Positions 1 through 7,708 of a stretch of DNA of 14,985 nucleotides are shown here, piece after piece. The stretch lies in NCBI GenBank assembly GCA_027488715.1, contig JAIYBD010000243.1, positions 1 through 14,985 on the forward strand, read 5' to 3'. Both the position numbers and the translations under genes were made by a program. Within the stretch, counting starts at the first letter, position 1. Each line of letters starts with the position of its first letter. The notes under the pieces were generated by a model, which worked only from the letters and a program-made list of their open reading frames with translations, was not told the DNA's origin and made no database searches. The stretch comes from Bacteroidota bacterium. GTDB taxonomy: Bacteria > Bacteroidota > Bacteroidia > UBA7662 > CANHCV01.

Positions 1-654
1 CAATGGTTCTTCCAAGGCCTCAATTCGAATTGGAATTCGACCTAGGTAATCGACGACTTGCTCAACGGATGAAAATCCATTGTTTGCATCCAATCGAATG
101 GATAATTTAGAATTTTGATCGATGAGCCAACGGAGTTTTTCGAAATCTGCATCTTGATTTCCTGATATTTTTACCTTGAACGAAGTAAATCCCCAATCCA
201 AGTGGGCTTTCGCAAGAGATTGAAAAGTAGGCAACGAACTATCGCCGAGAACCGCGGTGAATTTAAAGGTATTTGTTAGGGATTTCCATCCCAAAATGCT
301 TGAAACTGGGCTTTGTAATTTTTTGCTGAAGCCGTCAAAAAAGGCCAATTCAAGCGCACAAAACGCTGCCGGATTATTTTCAATACTCGCCTTGTGCGCT
401 TGGCAAAAAGCATTCCATGAAGCTAAATCGAAAAAGGGAATTCCCTGCTTTAACCACGCGTGAATTTGTTGGGTTGCCGATTCACACGATTCTCCAGAAA
501 CGTAAGCACGAGGGCAACTTTCGCCCCATCCATCCCAATCATCGCCAACCAATCGAACCAAAATGGTTTGACTTACCGAACGGGTTGCCGAATGATGTTT
601 AAAGGCTACCCGAAATGGGATTTCGAGGTTTTCTACCAAATAATTCGTAATCAT
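1..654 (-). CDS. Enolase-superfamily protein (OSBS / N-acylamino-acid racemase / dipeptide epimerase type), C-terminus cut by window edge
   Basis: Translated by hand from the ATG at 654; 218 codons are open to the window edge. Residues 1-125 form the capping-domain part of the muconate-lactonizing subgroup (PFRVAFKH at 13-20, WGESCPRAYVSGES at 43-56). The barrel then shows the catalytic lysine motif K160-V-K162, the metal-ligand motif RLDANNG (D189) and LEEP with E215 as second metal ligand. The third ligand and second catalytic lysine would lie beyond the window. The family uses an enolate intermediate for 1,1-proton transfer (racemases, epimerases) or dehydration (o-succinylbenzoate synthase). 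The PFR...WGE.CPR.YV.GE layout recalls dipeptide epimerase-like members more than MenC, and no menaquinone gene is near, so I favour an epimerase or N-acylamino-acid racemase; substrate unknown. The start ATG overlaps the upstream stop as ATGA (654-651), implying translational coupling as fourth gene of the P450 operon. Confidence 0.85.
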   Translation of the reverse strand, partial: MITNYLVENLEIPFRVAFKHHSATRSVSQTILVRLVGDDWDGWGESCPRAYVSGESCESATQQIHAWLKQGIPFFDLASWNAFCQAHKASIENNPAAFCALELAFFDGFSKKLQSPVSSILGWKSLTNTFKFTAVLGDSSLPTFQSLAKAHLDWGFTSFKVKISGNQDADFEKLRWLIDQNSKLSIRLDANNGFSSVEQVVDYLGRIPIRIEALEEPL

Positions 655-3197
655 GCCAAATAATTTCGCAAGGGAATGGTGTACTTCGACGCGTATTGCA
701 GTAGGATGGTTTTGAATTGAGATTCATTTTGCCCCGCTTTCACGCCCATTTTTTTTATTTGGTCGTAGGTGCCATTTTTCAATGGAAAGATGATTAATGG
801 GTGAAGTCGCCCGCTATTGCGTTTCTCGGCATATTCGGAATTGTTTCGGGCGATGGCCTCGTCCAATTGATTAGCAAGTTGTTTCAAATCATGCGGCGGA
901 TTTTCAAATTCCAGGTATGCTTCGTATTGGGATTTTTCTTCATTGGCCAAAACTTGAGCAAATGCCAAGGATAGCTGAAGTTGATTTAAAGCGGTTAAAA
1001 CCTGTCCTTCATGCAATTTTTCTCCAGTAATATTGGTGATGCCATTTCCTTTTTGAACAAAAACGATCAATGGCATTTTATCGATAAATCCTACCACCCT
1101 AACGATATCGTTCATGGCGTAGCGAACCAAACCCGATGGGGTGGTAACAAAAACGTAATACTTTTTGTGAATTTCCAATTTCCCAAGTGTTAGGAAATCC
1201 ATCTTCCCATTTTCAAAAAGCTCTTCTTCAACAAATTCAAAGAAGTTTAAAAAATAGGTGGGAACACCTCCTTGGGTTTTTAAATCCAAAGTAACACTTC
1301 CTCGAAACTCACTAGAAAGGTATCCGGGATCAATAATCGTTGTTTCAGACGGAATGAGGGCCTTTGCTGCATGGAGTGCAATTCCACAACTACCGCCAGT
1401 CCACGTGTTGAGCAACCTCAGGTAAGGCCAGATATCCGAAAAAGAAATGGAATCTTGTTGGAAAATCTTTTCTAATTCCTCTAATCGGCTTAAAGTTGGT
1501 TTTAGGTTCTTTTGAACTTTTGCACGAATGTTAGCTGGAATATCTGACGAAGTTGAAATGGTTTTTGATTTCAAATCATACAATAAATCCTTTTTTCTAA
1601 GGTTTAAAATTTGGTTCAACTTCAATACGGTCGATGGATTTGCGGTACCAATGTAGGTTACATGTTGATGTTGAATACCAAGGAGAAGGATGATGTAGTA
1701 TTTATCCTCAAAGTTTTCTATTTCAAAGACAGAATGGGGAACAACGTATTTGTTTTTTACCATTCTCGGCATATTCTTGTAAAAATGCCCGGACGCAGAT
1801 CCGATGGGAACAGGTAAATCTGATATTGGTTCCTGCGCCGGACTTACGATGCCTAAAATTTTACCGGAATATCCTTTTCGTTCCAGATTGTACTGAAAAC
1901 TTAAGGATAAATTTTGACTGTATTTGAGACCATCCAAAACCGATTGGGTTACTGGAATGAGCTTGGGGGTGTTGGTGCTTCCGCTGGTTTTGTTTAGAAG
2001 GATTAATTTTTCAGCAACAAAAACCTGATTTTCGGGCTCATGTATTTGCTGTAAAATCAGTTCTCGAAACGCCTCGTAATCATGAACCGGTACCGCTTTT
2101 TGAAAATCTTCAATGGAATGAATACTTTGATAGTGATATTTCTTTCCGAGCTCCGTAGAAGCATTGTGTTTCAGGAATTTTTGAAGAACCTTCCATTGCT
2201 CTACATCGGGATTTTTGCAATGTTCGTAAAAGGGTGGATGCAGATTTTTCTTCAATCGGTTTACTTTCAAACCCATGATTCGGTTGATCAATAGGTCCAG
2301 TAGTCCGAGATGAAATTTGGGTTTTTTATCGAGTTGTTTCACGAATGGAGCCGTTAATTGGCCATCGAATGCTTGCGGATAGTTGCGATTAAAGAGGCCA
2401 ATTTCACTGATGGGTTTTAGGGGATTGTAATAAGAACCGAAAAGAAGGTCCCATAGAATGATATTATTTCCGTAATTGTTGTTCGATTCATGAATCTCTC
2501 GGGCGTGGTGCCAGCGATGAAGATCGGAACTCGAAATCAGGTAATTCAGCCAACCAAACTTCAACTGAATGTTACAGTGTTGGAAAAATCCGTTAACGCC
2601 GTACAACACCAAATGAAAGGCAAGAACTTCTTTAGAAACCCCCAACAAGAGGAAAGGAAGAACATCTAAAATAAATTGAAATAGTTTTTCAACGGGGTGA
2701 AAACGACTGGTATTGAGCCAATATAGTTTTTCAACCGAATGGTGAACGGCATGGAATCGCCAAAAGAATGGAACGGTGTGACTTAAACGGTGAAGCCAAT
2801 ACCGGAGAAAATCGGAAATAAGGGTCACCAAAAGAACTTGTGCCCAAATGTTCCAATGATGTGGCCAAATGGATTGGGGTGTTAATTCGGGTATGAATTT
2901 AAGAAAAACGCTTGCCAGTAAAAAAGTAAAAGCCTTGGGAAGAATGGTTTGCACCAAAATCAAATACCATCCATCGGTTTGATAGTCTTCTTTTTTAGGC
3001 ATCCACTCGTTTCGAAAAGGAAGAATTTTTTCTCCCCAATGGATGATTAAGATGGATAATAGGACCGGAAGTGTGGTGGCAAATTCAAGGTATTTGGGAT
3101 TGAGATTGAAGAGGGAAACGAATAGAAATGCCGCACCTAAAAAGGTGAAAGGGTAAAGTCCCCAAGATAAGAGCGCTTTAAGGTTTTCGTTTTTCAT
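651..3197 (-). CDS. Fusion protein: membrane fatty-acid hydroxylase/sterol desaturase domain + GH3-type acyl-adenylating domain
   Basis: 848 residues. Residues 1 to about 285 are an integral-membrane di-iron oxygenase of the fatty-acid hydroxylase/sterol desaturase superfamily: several hydrophobic segments (about 11-31, 41-53, 78-99, 118-135, 173-205) and the histidine boxes HRLSH (136-140), HAVHH (149-153) and HRWHH (227-231), followed by NYGNNIILWDLLFGSYY. From about 335 to the end is a GH3-like member of the adenylate-forming superfamily: ATP-binding loop TSGSTNTPK (404-412), GYLSSE (625-630), RYAMNDIVRVVGF (692-704) and GEKLHE (725-730). GH3 enzymes activate a carboxylate as acyl-AMP and usually pass it to an amine, classically an amino acid. 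Free-standing bacterial members are near 500 residues, so both modules look full length and intact. The fusion suggests one substrate is hydroxylated or desaturated in the membrane and activated at the cytosolic face. ATGA overlaps join it to both neighbours. Substrate unknown; the domain calls are strong. Confidence 0.93.
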   Translation of the reverse strand: MKNENLKALLSWGLYPFTFLGAAFLFVSLFNLNPKYLEFATTLPVLLSILIIHWGEKILPFRNEWMPKKEDYQTDGWYLILVQTILPKAFTFLLASVFLKFIPELTPQSIWPHHWNIWAQVLLVTLISDFLRYWLHRLSHTVPFFWRFHAVHHSVEKLYWLNTSRFHPVEKLFQFILDVLPFLLLGVSKEVLAFHLVLYGVNGFFQHCNIQLKFGWLNYLISSSDLHRWHHAREIHESNNNYGNNIILWDLLFGSYYNPLKPISEIGLFNRNYPQAFDGQLTAPFVKQLDKKPKFHLGLLDLLINRIMGLKVNRLKKNLHPPFYEHCKNPDVEQWKVLQKFLKHNASTELGKKYHYQSIHSIEDFQKAVPVHDYEAFRELILQQIHEPENQVFVAEKLILLNKTSGSTNTPKLIPVTQSVLDGLKYSQNLSLSFQYNLERKGYSGKILGIVSPAQEPISDLPVPIGSASGHFYKNMPRMVKNKYVVPHSVFEIENFEDKYYIILLLGIQHQHVTYIGTANPSTVLKLNQILNLRKKDLLYDLKSKTISTSSDIPANIRAKVQKNLKPTLSRLEELEKIFQQDSISFSDIWPYLRLLNTWTGGSCGIALHAAKALIPSETTIIDPGYLSSEFRGSVTLDLKTQGGVPTYFLNFFEFVEEELFENGKMDFLTLGKLEIHKKYYVFVTTPSGLVRYAMNDIVRVVGFIDKMPLIVFVQKGNGITNITGEKLHEGQVLTALNQLQLSLAFAQVLANEEKSQYEAYLEFENPPHDLKQLANQLDEAIARNNSEYAEKRNSGRLHPLIIFPLKNGTYDQIKKMGVKAGQNESQFKTILLQYASKYTIPLRNYLA

Positions 3198-3958
3198 GAT
3201 GTTAATCCTTCAGCGCTTTCAATCAGGTTCATGAAGGTTTTTCCAAAGCGAACGGCGGGAGCACCATCCACCAAGTTGTGATCGAAATGCACCACCATGC
3301 ACAAATAAGTCCGTTTACCGTTCATATCTTGAACGGAATAGGAACTTCCCGCCGCCATCATGAGTCCGTACGGACCAATGGGTATGGGCCAAAATTTCCG
3401 ATTTCGGATGAGGAGACCGAGCGTGGTGAATGCTACCGTGCCCAACGCTTCTTTCCATTTATGCGGATTCGAAAGGGCACGTTTTAAAATCCATTGCCGT
3501 AAACCGGAAGGAAGCATTTGAAAAAACTTGCTTTTTTTACGTAGGTGTAACTGCTCCAACGACATCCCTTCTGCTTTCTTAAACTCTTCCAATATTTCAT
3601 CGAAAGATTTATTTTGAATTGCTCTGAAAATGTAAGGAACCGGAACCTTGATTCCCGTAGGTGTTTCCTTTTCAAAAATCATGGAAACGACCACATCATC
3701 GAAAATAATAAGTTTTTTCTTCTTTTTTATTCCCTGCATCTCCGGGTGTTTTTTTACGGCTTGACCATAACACCAGAGCAAGTAAGCCAATTGAGAAATG
3801 CCTGAATGCACCTTTAATTTCTTTTGAGAAATAGCCTCGGTCATTTTGCTGATTTCTACTTCAAAATTAGCGTGAGCCATATTGCGTTCCCCTCCTAATT
3901 TGAGGAAATCAACAATGCTATCGCGGTAGGGGAGCCAAGGTTTTTCGGTGTAACTCAT
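3194..3958 (-). CDS. Stand-alone E2/CAT-fold acyltransferase, no lipoyl domain
   Basis: 254 residues, matching only the catalytic domain of 2-oxoacid dehydrogenase E2 / chloramphenicol acetyltransferase-like enzymes. The C-terminal catalytic motif HFDHNLVDG (224-232) keeps the HxxxDG histidine (H227), aspartate (D231) and glycine. KVPVPYIFRAI (104-114) corresponds to the substrate-channel segment, and GTVAFTTLG (173-181) to the GTFTISNLG-like strand. There is no lipoyl domain, no peripheral subunit-binding domain and no E1 or E3 gene nearby, so it is unlikely to be part of a dehydrogenase complex. Proteins of this fold move acyl groups between CoA, lipoyl or other thiols and an acceptor; here it may transfer an acyl group to or from the product of the neighbouring P450 and GH3 enzymes (inference). 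It is joined to both neighbours by ATGA overlaps. A run of five lysines at 78-82 is encoded by an A-rich stretch, but the frame is intact across it. Confidence 0.85.
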   Translation of the reverse strand: MSYTEKPWLPYRDSIVDFLKLGGERNMAHANFEVEISKMTEAISQKKLKVHSGISQLAYLLWCYGQAVKKHPEMQGIKKKKKLIIFDDVVVSMIFEKETPTGIKVPVPYIFRAIQNKSFDEILEEFKKAEGMSLEQLHLRKKSKFFQMLPSGLRQWILKRALSNPHKWKEALGTVAFTTLGLLIRNRKFWPIPIGPYGLMMAAGSSYSVQDMNGKRTYLCMVVHFDHNLVDGAPAVRFGKTFMNLIESAEGLTS

Positions 3959-5301
3959 GCCGTTGTTTTTGGGGTAAGTTCAAAGGAAATAGGATATTTG
4001 GGTTTGATGGTAACCAATAAATCCAGTTCAATTTTGGGGGGTAAGGTGATCCGAAAATCATAATTTTTGATGAGGTGAATCAATGCCATCTGAACTTCCA
4101 CCAAGGCGAAGTATTCGCCAATGCATCGGTGTTGGCCTGCACTAAACGGTATATAGGCCAATTTATCCCGTTGTTTTACGGCTTCTTCTTCGAAATGTTC
4201 AGGATAGAACTCGGTTGGTTTTTCCCAATACTGGGAATTTCGATGGAGGAATAATACGGGGATATTCACATTGTGTCCTTGAGGAACAGGGATTCCCATG
4301 ATTTCATCGTCCTCCATCGATTTGCGACCATAACTCCAAACCGGCGGATACAAACGCATGGATTCGTTGATGCACATTTTCAAATACGTGAATTTCTTTA
4401 ATTCTTCATTGTTCAACGGTTGGCCATGATAGTTTTCATCGATCTCTTGTCGTACTTTTTGAAGTGATTCTGGATGTTGGTGCAATAATACAAGGGTCCA
4501 TGTTAAGACCACCGAGGTCGTATCGTGCCCCGCAACAAACATGGTCATTACTTCATCGAGGATTTCATCGGCTTGAAGCGTTTTTCCCGTTTCTGCATCT
4601 GAAGTGGACATGTACATGGCCAATAAATCATGGTGCTCATGGGTTGATTCTTTTCGATGTTCGATGATTTGTCCAACGATTTTCTTTAATTCCGAAATGC
4701 TCTTTCTTCCTTTAGTTTTAATCTTTGATGGAAGCTTTTTCTGCCATTTAAATGCATTGAATCGGTTTTTGGTAAGGTATTCCAACGCAATATGCAAGTG
4801 TTCCTTAATGTCATGGAAATGGAAATCCATTTCTGCCTGTAAAATGGAATCGGTGAGCATGACTAAGGCGAGGTGATTCATTTCCTCTTCCAAATTAAAC
4901 GTTTGGCGAGGTTGAAACTCATCCCAAAAAGTCTTTGCAGAATGCTCCATGATTCCGAATAAACCGTCCATTTGTTCTTTGGTGAAAAACGGTTGGGCTA
5001 AACGTCGCTTTTGTTTCCAAATATCGCCTTCGGTGGTCAGCAATCCTTCACCCAATAATTCCACTAAAAAATGGTAGGTAGGTTTTCTGGAATAGATTTT
5101 GGCTTTGTTAATCAAGACATGTTTTACAGCTTCTGGATGATTGAGAACCAGAATTTTTCTTCCTAACAAATCAAACCAAAAAAGATCTTTTTGTTCGGTG
5201 GTGTGTTTTTGAAAAAAGGCAAATGGATTTTTTCGAAAAGCAAGGAAATGACCAAGTACAGGCTTTTTTCCTGATGCTATGGGTTGAAATATCTTTTTCA
5301 T
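3955..5301 (-). CDS. Cytochrome P450 monooxygenase, soluble
   Basis: 448 residues from the ATG at 5301. An in-frame TTG at 5316 would add five residues, but it overlaps the likely promoter and inverted repeat, so ATG is preferred. P450 hallmarks are complete and in order: WKQKRR in helix C (95-100), AGHDTT oxygen-activation motif in helix I (257-262), ExxR as ESMR (313-316), the YPEHF meander segment (366-370), and the haem loop FSAGQHRCIG (386-395) with thiolate ligand C393. There is no N-terminal membrane anchor. The sequence style (NESMRLYPPVWSYGR, RCIGEYFALVE) resembles fatty-acid-type P450s such as CYP4/CYP102 relatives, making a lipid or terpenoid chain a reasonable substrate guess (inference). 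No ferredoxin or reductase gene lies in the window, so electrons must come from a partner elsewhere. It is first in the four-gene operon, directly behind the promoter; its TGA overlaps the next ATG. Confidence 0.95.
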   Translation of the reverse strand: MKKIFQPIASGKKPVLGHFLAFRKNPFAFFQKHTTEQKDLFWFDLLGRKILVLNHPEAVKHVLINKAKIYSRKPTYHFLVELLGEGLLTTEGDIWKQKRRLAQPFFTKEQMDGLFGIMEHSAKTFWDEFQPRQTFNLEEEMNHLALVMLTDSILQAEMDFHFHDIKEHLHIALEYLTKNRFNAFKWQKKLPSKIKTKGRKSISELKKIVGQIIEHRKESTHEHHDLLAMYMSTSDAETGKTLQADEILDEVMTMFVAGHDTTSVVLTWTLVLLHQHPESLQKVRQEIDENYHGQPLNNEELKKFTYLKMCINESMRLYPPVWSYGRKSMEDDEIMGIPVPQGHNVNIPVLFLHRNSQYWEKPTEFYPEHFEEEAVKQRDKLAYIPFSAGQHRCIGEYFALVEVQMALIHLIKNYDFRITLPPKIELDLLVTIKPKYPISFELTPKTTA

Positions 5302-5318
5302 GGTTGATGCAGTCAACC
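5302..5318. repeat. Perfect 6-bp inverted repeat with 5-base spacer at the presumed transcription start
   Basis: The minus strand reads GGTTGACTGCATCAACC: arms GGTTGA and TCAACC match perfectly. It fills all the space between the -7 element and the P450 start codon, so the expected transcription start lies inside it. No T-run follows on either strand, which argues against a terminator. A repressor operator or a 5' leader hairpin that affects initiation are the two readings; neither is proven. Confidence 0.5.
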
Positions 5319-5348
5319 AAATCTAAAATAAAAAAATGAAATAGGCAA
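5318..5348 (-). promoter_or_regulatory. Bacteroidota-type promoter of the P450 operon
   Basis: Read on the minus strand, the element TAGATTTG (5325-5318) fits the Bacteroidota -7 consensus TAnnTTTG exactly. TTG at 5348-5346 lies 20 bases upstream as the -33 element, an acceptable spacing. The site falls in the 47-base gap between the DUF2809 stop and the P450 ATG at 5301, giving a predicted leader of about 10-13 bases. The intervening sequence is T-rich. Motif matching by eye only; AT-rich DNA yields chance matches. Confidence 0.55.
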
Positions 5349-5762
5349 TTATTTCTTAACGTGGTAGATGAATCGATCATCTAAAAACGCAAGGAGAGCA
5401 ATCCCCATTGAATAGGCCAATAGATCACTCCAAAGAAAACCATGGCCTAGAATTAATCCGCCCCATTTGTTGGATCTAATGTCTTGAATCCAAGTCGCTT
5501 GATAAAGCTGACTTAATTCAATACTGAAAGCAAATAGGAGGGAATAAATTCCGATGGTTAACGTATTAGTTTTGGGGAATAAAATGCCAAATCCTAAAAA
5601 TACCATGCCAGCCCAAATCATATCGGGTCCTATTAAACTTAAATAGTAGGGCAGATGCGGCTCCGAATTTCGAACGCTTAAGCCAAACAATAAGGCAACG
5701 ATGAAAAAGAGAATCTGATATTTGGGATGACGGTGTTTCAAAAAGGTGGATTCTTTGGCCAA
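5349..5762 (-). CDS. DUF2809 family small membrane protein
   Basis: 137 residues with the non-standard start TTG at 5762; no ATG exists in frame before residue 48, and the frame is closed by TAG at 5780-5778. The family signature is clear: a hydrophobic helix, then IELSQLYQATWIQDIR (81-96) and GHGFLWSDLLAYSMGI (106-121). Four hydrophobic helices are visible (about 15-30, 46-62, 66-83, 107-126). DUF2809 proteins are small polytopic inner-membrane proteins, distantly reminiscent of VanZ, with no established function. A start at the second TTG (residue 8) is possible. It lies 35 bases after the cytochrome gene and is probably co-transcribed with it; the next promoter comes directly after its stop. 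Confidence 0.8.
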   Translation of the reverse strand: MAKESTFLKHRHPKYQILFFIVALLFGLSVRNSEPHLPYYLSLIGPDMIWAGMVFLGFGILFPKTNTLTIGIYSLLFAFSIELSQLYQATWIQDIRSNKWGGLILGHGFLWSDLLAYSMGIALLAFLDDRFIYHVKK

Positions 5763-5797
5763 AAATAAGGAAGAATTCTAAATTTTTTGGTGAGTGA

Positions 5798-7708
5798 TTA
5801 TGATTTTAATTGCTCCAATACCGATTTTGCTTGCTCATTTTGAGGATTTCTTTTCAGAACTTTTGAAATGGTTTTTTTCGCCTCTTGTATATTTCCCTGA
5901 TACAAACAGTATCCGGCCCAATTCATCAACAACGGCTCGTAATCGGGATCTAAAGCCAAAGCCTTTCGGTAACATTCTCCAGCCTTTGCTCCGTTGCCGC
6001 TTTGGAGAAGTAAAAACCCTAGATTATTCAAGGCCTGAACCTCTTTGGGGTTTTCCTGAATAATCCATTCCAAGGTTTTCTTTGCGGATGTAAAATCCTG
6101 ACTCTCCATTAAATAGGCTGCAAGTTTGTTCTGAAATTCTAAATTCCTCGGCTGAAGTTTCACCGCCAATTTCAACGACCCAACCGCCTCGGAGATCGAT
6201 CCTAGTTGATGTTGCACTTCTCCAATTCGGTAGGCAGTCCAGGCATCCCACTGACTTTTGTTGAATTGACCGCTGTTTGAAATGACCTTAGGTAAATTTC
6301 CGCTCATGAAATTCAGGTAAATGCTGGTTTTCCAATATTCAGCGTCTTTCACCTTTACTAAACCTAAATAATGGAATGCGCTGTCCAAATGTTGGCGTTT
6401 TCCGTGGTCGAAGCGCTCATAAAATTGTCCGTAAGCTTTTGCTAAGGTGATCGCTGAAGGATTCTTTTCGTTGATCGAGGCCAGGCCAATAAAACGTTTT
6501 TCACCCGTAACTTTTGTTTTGGCCTCAGGTTTCCGAATGTAATGGTCGTGAACGGTCACGTGGGGAATGTCTTTTGTACCGCTTCTTGGCATGTGGCAGC
6601 TCACGCAATTCGATTGAGCTGTGATTCCCGCCTTAGTGCAAAGGTGCTTATTGGAAGTCGTATGGCAGGAATTACAAGCATCGTTGAAGGCTTGTTTCCC
6701 GGTCACCTTCACGCTAACGTGCGGATTATGGCAGGTAATGCATGTAAGTTTCCCCGATTTGGTAAAGCACTTACTCTGCGTCATGCGATCGGCATGTGAA
6801 GCCATGATGAACGAAGGATCGTTTTCATACCGGGGAAGAAAAACACTCATCACATCACTCAAAGCCATTCCTGGACGAAAATCGAAAAAGGATTTCCCTG
6901 GCTTTAATACCGCATTTCCTTGTAAATGGCATCGTTGACAAAGGCTAACTTGCAAATCAAACGATAGCTTTTTCGGATTGACAATGGTGAAATCGGTATC
7001 TTTTTTGGTATCTACCCGAATTCCTTTCAATTTTTCATGCACGTGAAGTTCTCCGGGGCCGTGACATCGCTCGCAGGAAATGCCTTTGGGCATGAAGGTG
7101 AATTTGTTTTCACTTCCACCATCCATTTCGGGTAAACTATTGTGGCAGGAAATGCATTCGGAGTTCAAAATTCTTGAAAAACGACTGTTATTCCCGTTTT
7201 CGAATCCGGGGGGTAAATCCCACTTTTTCTGTTGGGTATAAAACGTCATCGGCATTTGGTACAAATACCCATTGATACTGCTGAGGTGACTGTTGGTGTG
7301 TTGGCCAGAACCAACGATATAATCAATTTTTTCAACCCGATTGTGAACGGTATCCCGTCCTTCAAGTCGGAATTCTCGCATGAAAATGCTTCCGTTCGAT
7401 TTGAAGGCTTGGTAATAAAAGTTTACGGTTTTGTCGTAAATGATGGGGTGGTGATAATCGGCAGCGGATTTTTCAAAGGAAGCAGTATCAAAGGATTGAC
7501 CCATTCCGGTATGAACAAAGGTGTGGCGTATGGTATCGTGGCACATGGCGCATTTGGCCATTCCAACATAATTAACGGTGTCGTTGAGGTTAAGCCAAGG
7601 GGAAGAGTTGTTCGGTATTGAAGAAGTTTCTTGGCTTTGGTTATTGCAATTCCAAAGGAAAAAAAGTCCAACAGCCAATAAACACCAAATCCAAATACTT
7701 TTTTTCAT
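5798..7708 (-). CDS. Seven-haem c-type cytochrome with C-terminal TPR repeats, exported
   Basis: 636 residues from the ATG at 7708. A longer reading to 7762 would add 18 residues without export features and run into the permease gene, so the shorter start is preferred: it begins MKKSIWIWCLLAVGLFF, a typical signal peptide, with C21 as a possible though atypical lipobox cysteine. Seven CxxCH haem sites occur at 53-57, 185-189, 212-216, 257-261, 323-327, 345-349 and 368-372, the usual layout of multiheme cytochrome c554-like proteins. Spare histidines may be distal ligands. From about 440 to the end the protein is helical, with recognisable TPR units near 520-620 (ALNNLGFLLLQSGNGAKAGE, YCLYQGNIQEAKKTI). 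It should be periplasmic, possibly lipid-anchored, and could carry electrons or act as a multihaem reductase; the TPR part suggests a protein partner. The start overlaps the permease stop (ATGA). Confidence 0.92.
   Translation of the reverse strand: MKKSIWIWCLLAVGLFFLWNCNNQSQETSSIPNNSSPWLNLNDTVNYVGMAKCAMCHDTIRHTFVHTGMGQSFDTASFEKSAADYHHPIIYDKTVNFYYQAFKSNGSIFMREFRLEGRDTVHNRVEKIDYIVGSGQHTNSHLSSINGYLYQMPMTFYTQQKKWDLPPGFENGNNSRFSRILNSECISCHNSLPEMDGGSENKFTFMPKGISCERCHGPGELHVHEKLKGIRVDTKKDTDFTIVNPKKLSFDLQVSLCQRCHLQGNAVLKPGKSFFDFRPGMALSDVMSVFLPRYENDPSFIMASHADRMTQSKCFTKSGKLTCITCHNPHVSVKVTGKQAFNDACNSCHTTSNKHLCTKAGITAQSNCVSCHMPRSGTKDIPHVTVHDHYIRKPEAKTKVTGEKRFIGLASINEKNPSAITLAKAYGQFYERFDHGKRQHLDSAFHYLGLVKVKDAEYWKTSIYLNFMSGNLPKVISNSGQFNKSQWDAWTAYRIGEVQHQLGSISEAVGSLKLAVKLQPRNLEFQNKLAAYLMESQDFTSAKKTLEWIIQENPKEVQALNNLGFLLLQSGNGAKAGECYRKALALDPDYEPLLMNWAGYCLYQGNIQEAKKTISKVLKRNPQNEQAKSVLEQLKS

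Noticed and set aside
1..654. Calling the truncated enolase-superfamily gene menC outright
   Set aside because: No menaquinone gene is nearby, the N-terminal signature looks more epimerase-like, and the C-terminus is missing; the subgroup fits several functions.
3713..3730. A-rich run encoding five lysines in the E2-like gene as a frameshift or slippage site
   Set aside because: The frame stays open and family similarity continues on both sides.
5302..5318. The inverted repeat before the P450 as a terminator of the upstream operon
   Set aside because: No T-run follows the stem on either strand, and it lies downstream of a good -7 element.
5760..5767. TATTTTTG as a promoter for the DUF2809 gene
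   Set aside because: It overlaps the likely start codon and there is no -33 element at suitable distance.
6542..6938. Plus-strand open frames opposite the cytochrome gene
   Set aside because: They are antisense to the CxxCH-containing region, which is clearly coding on the minus strand.
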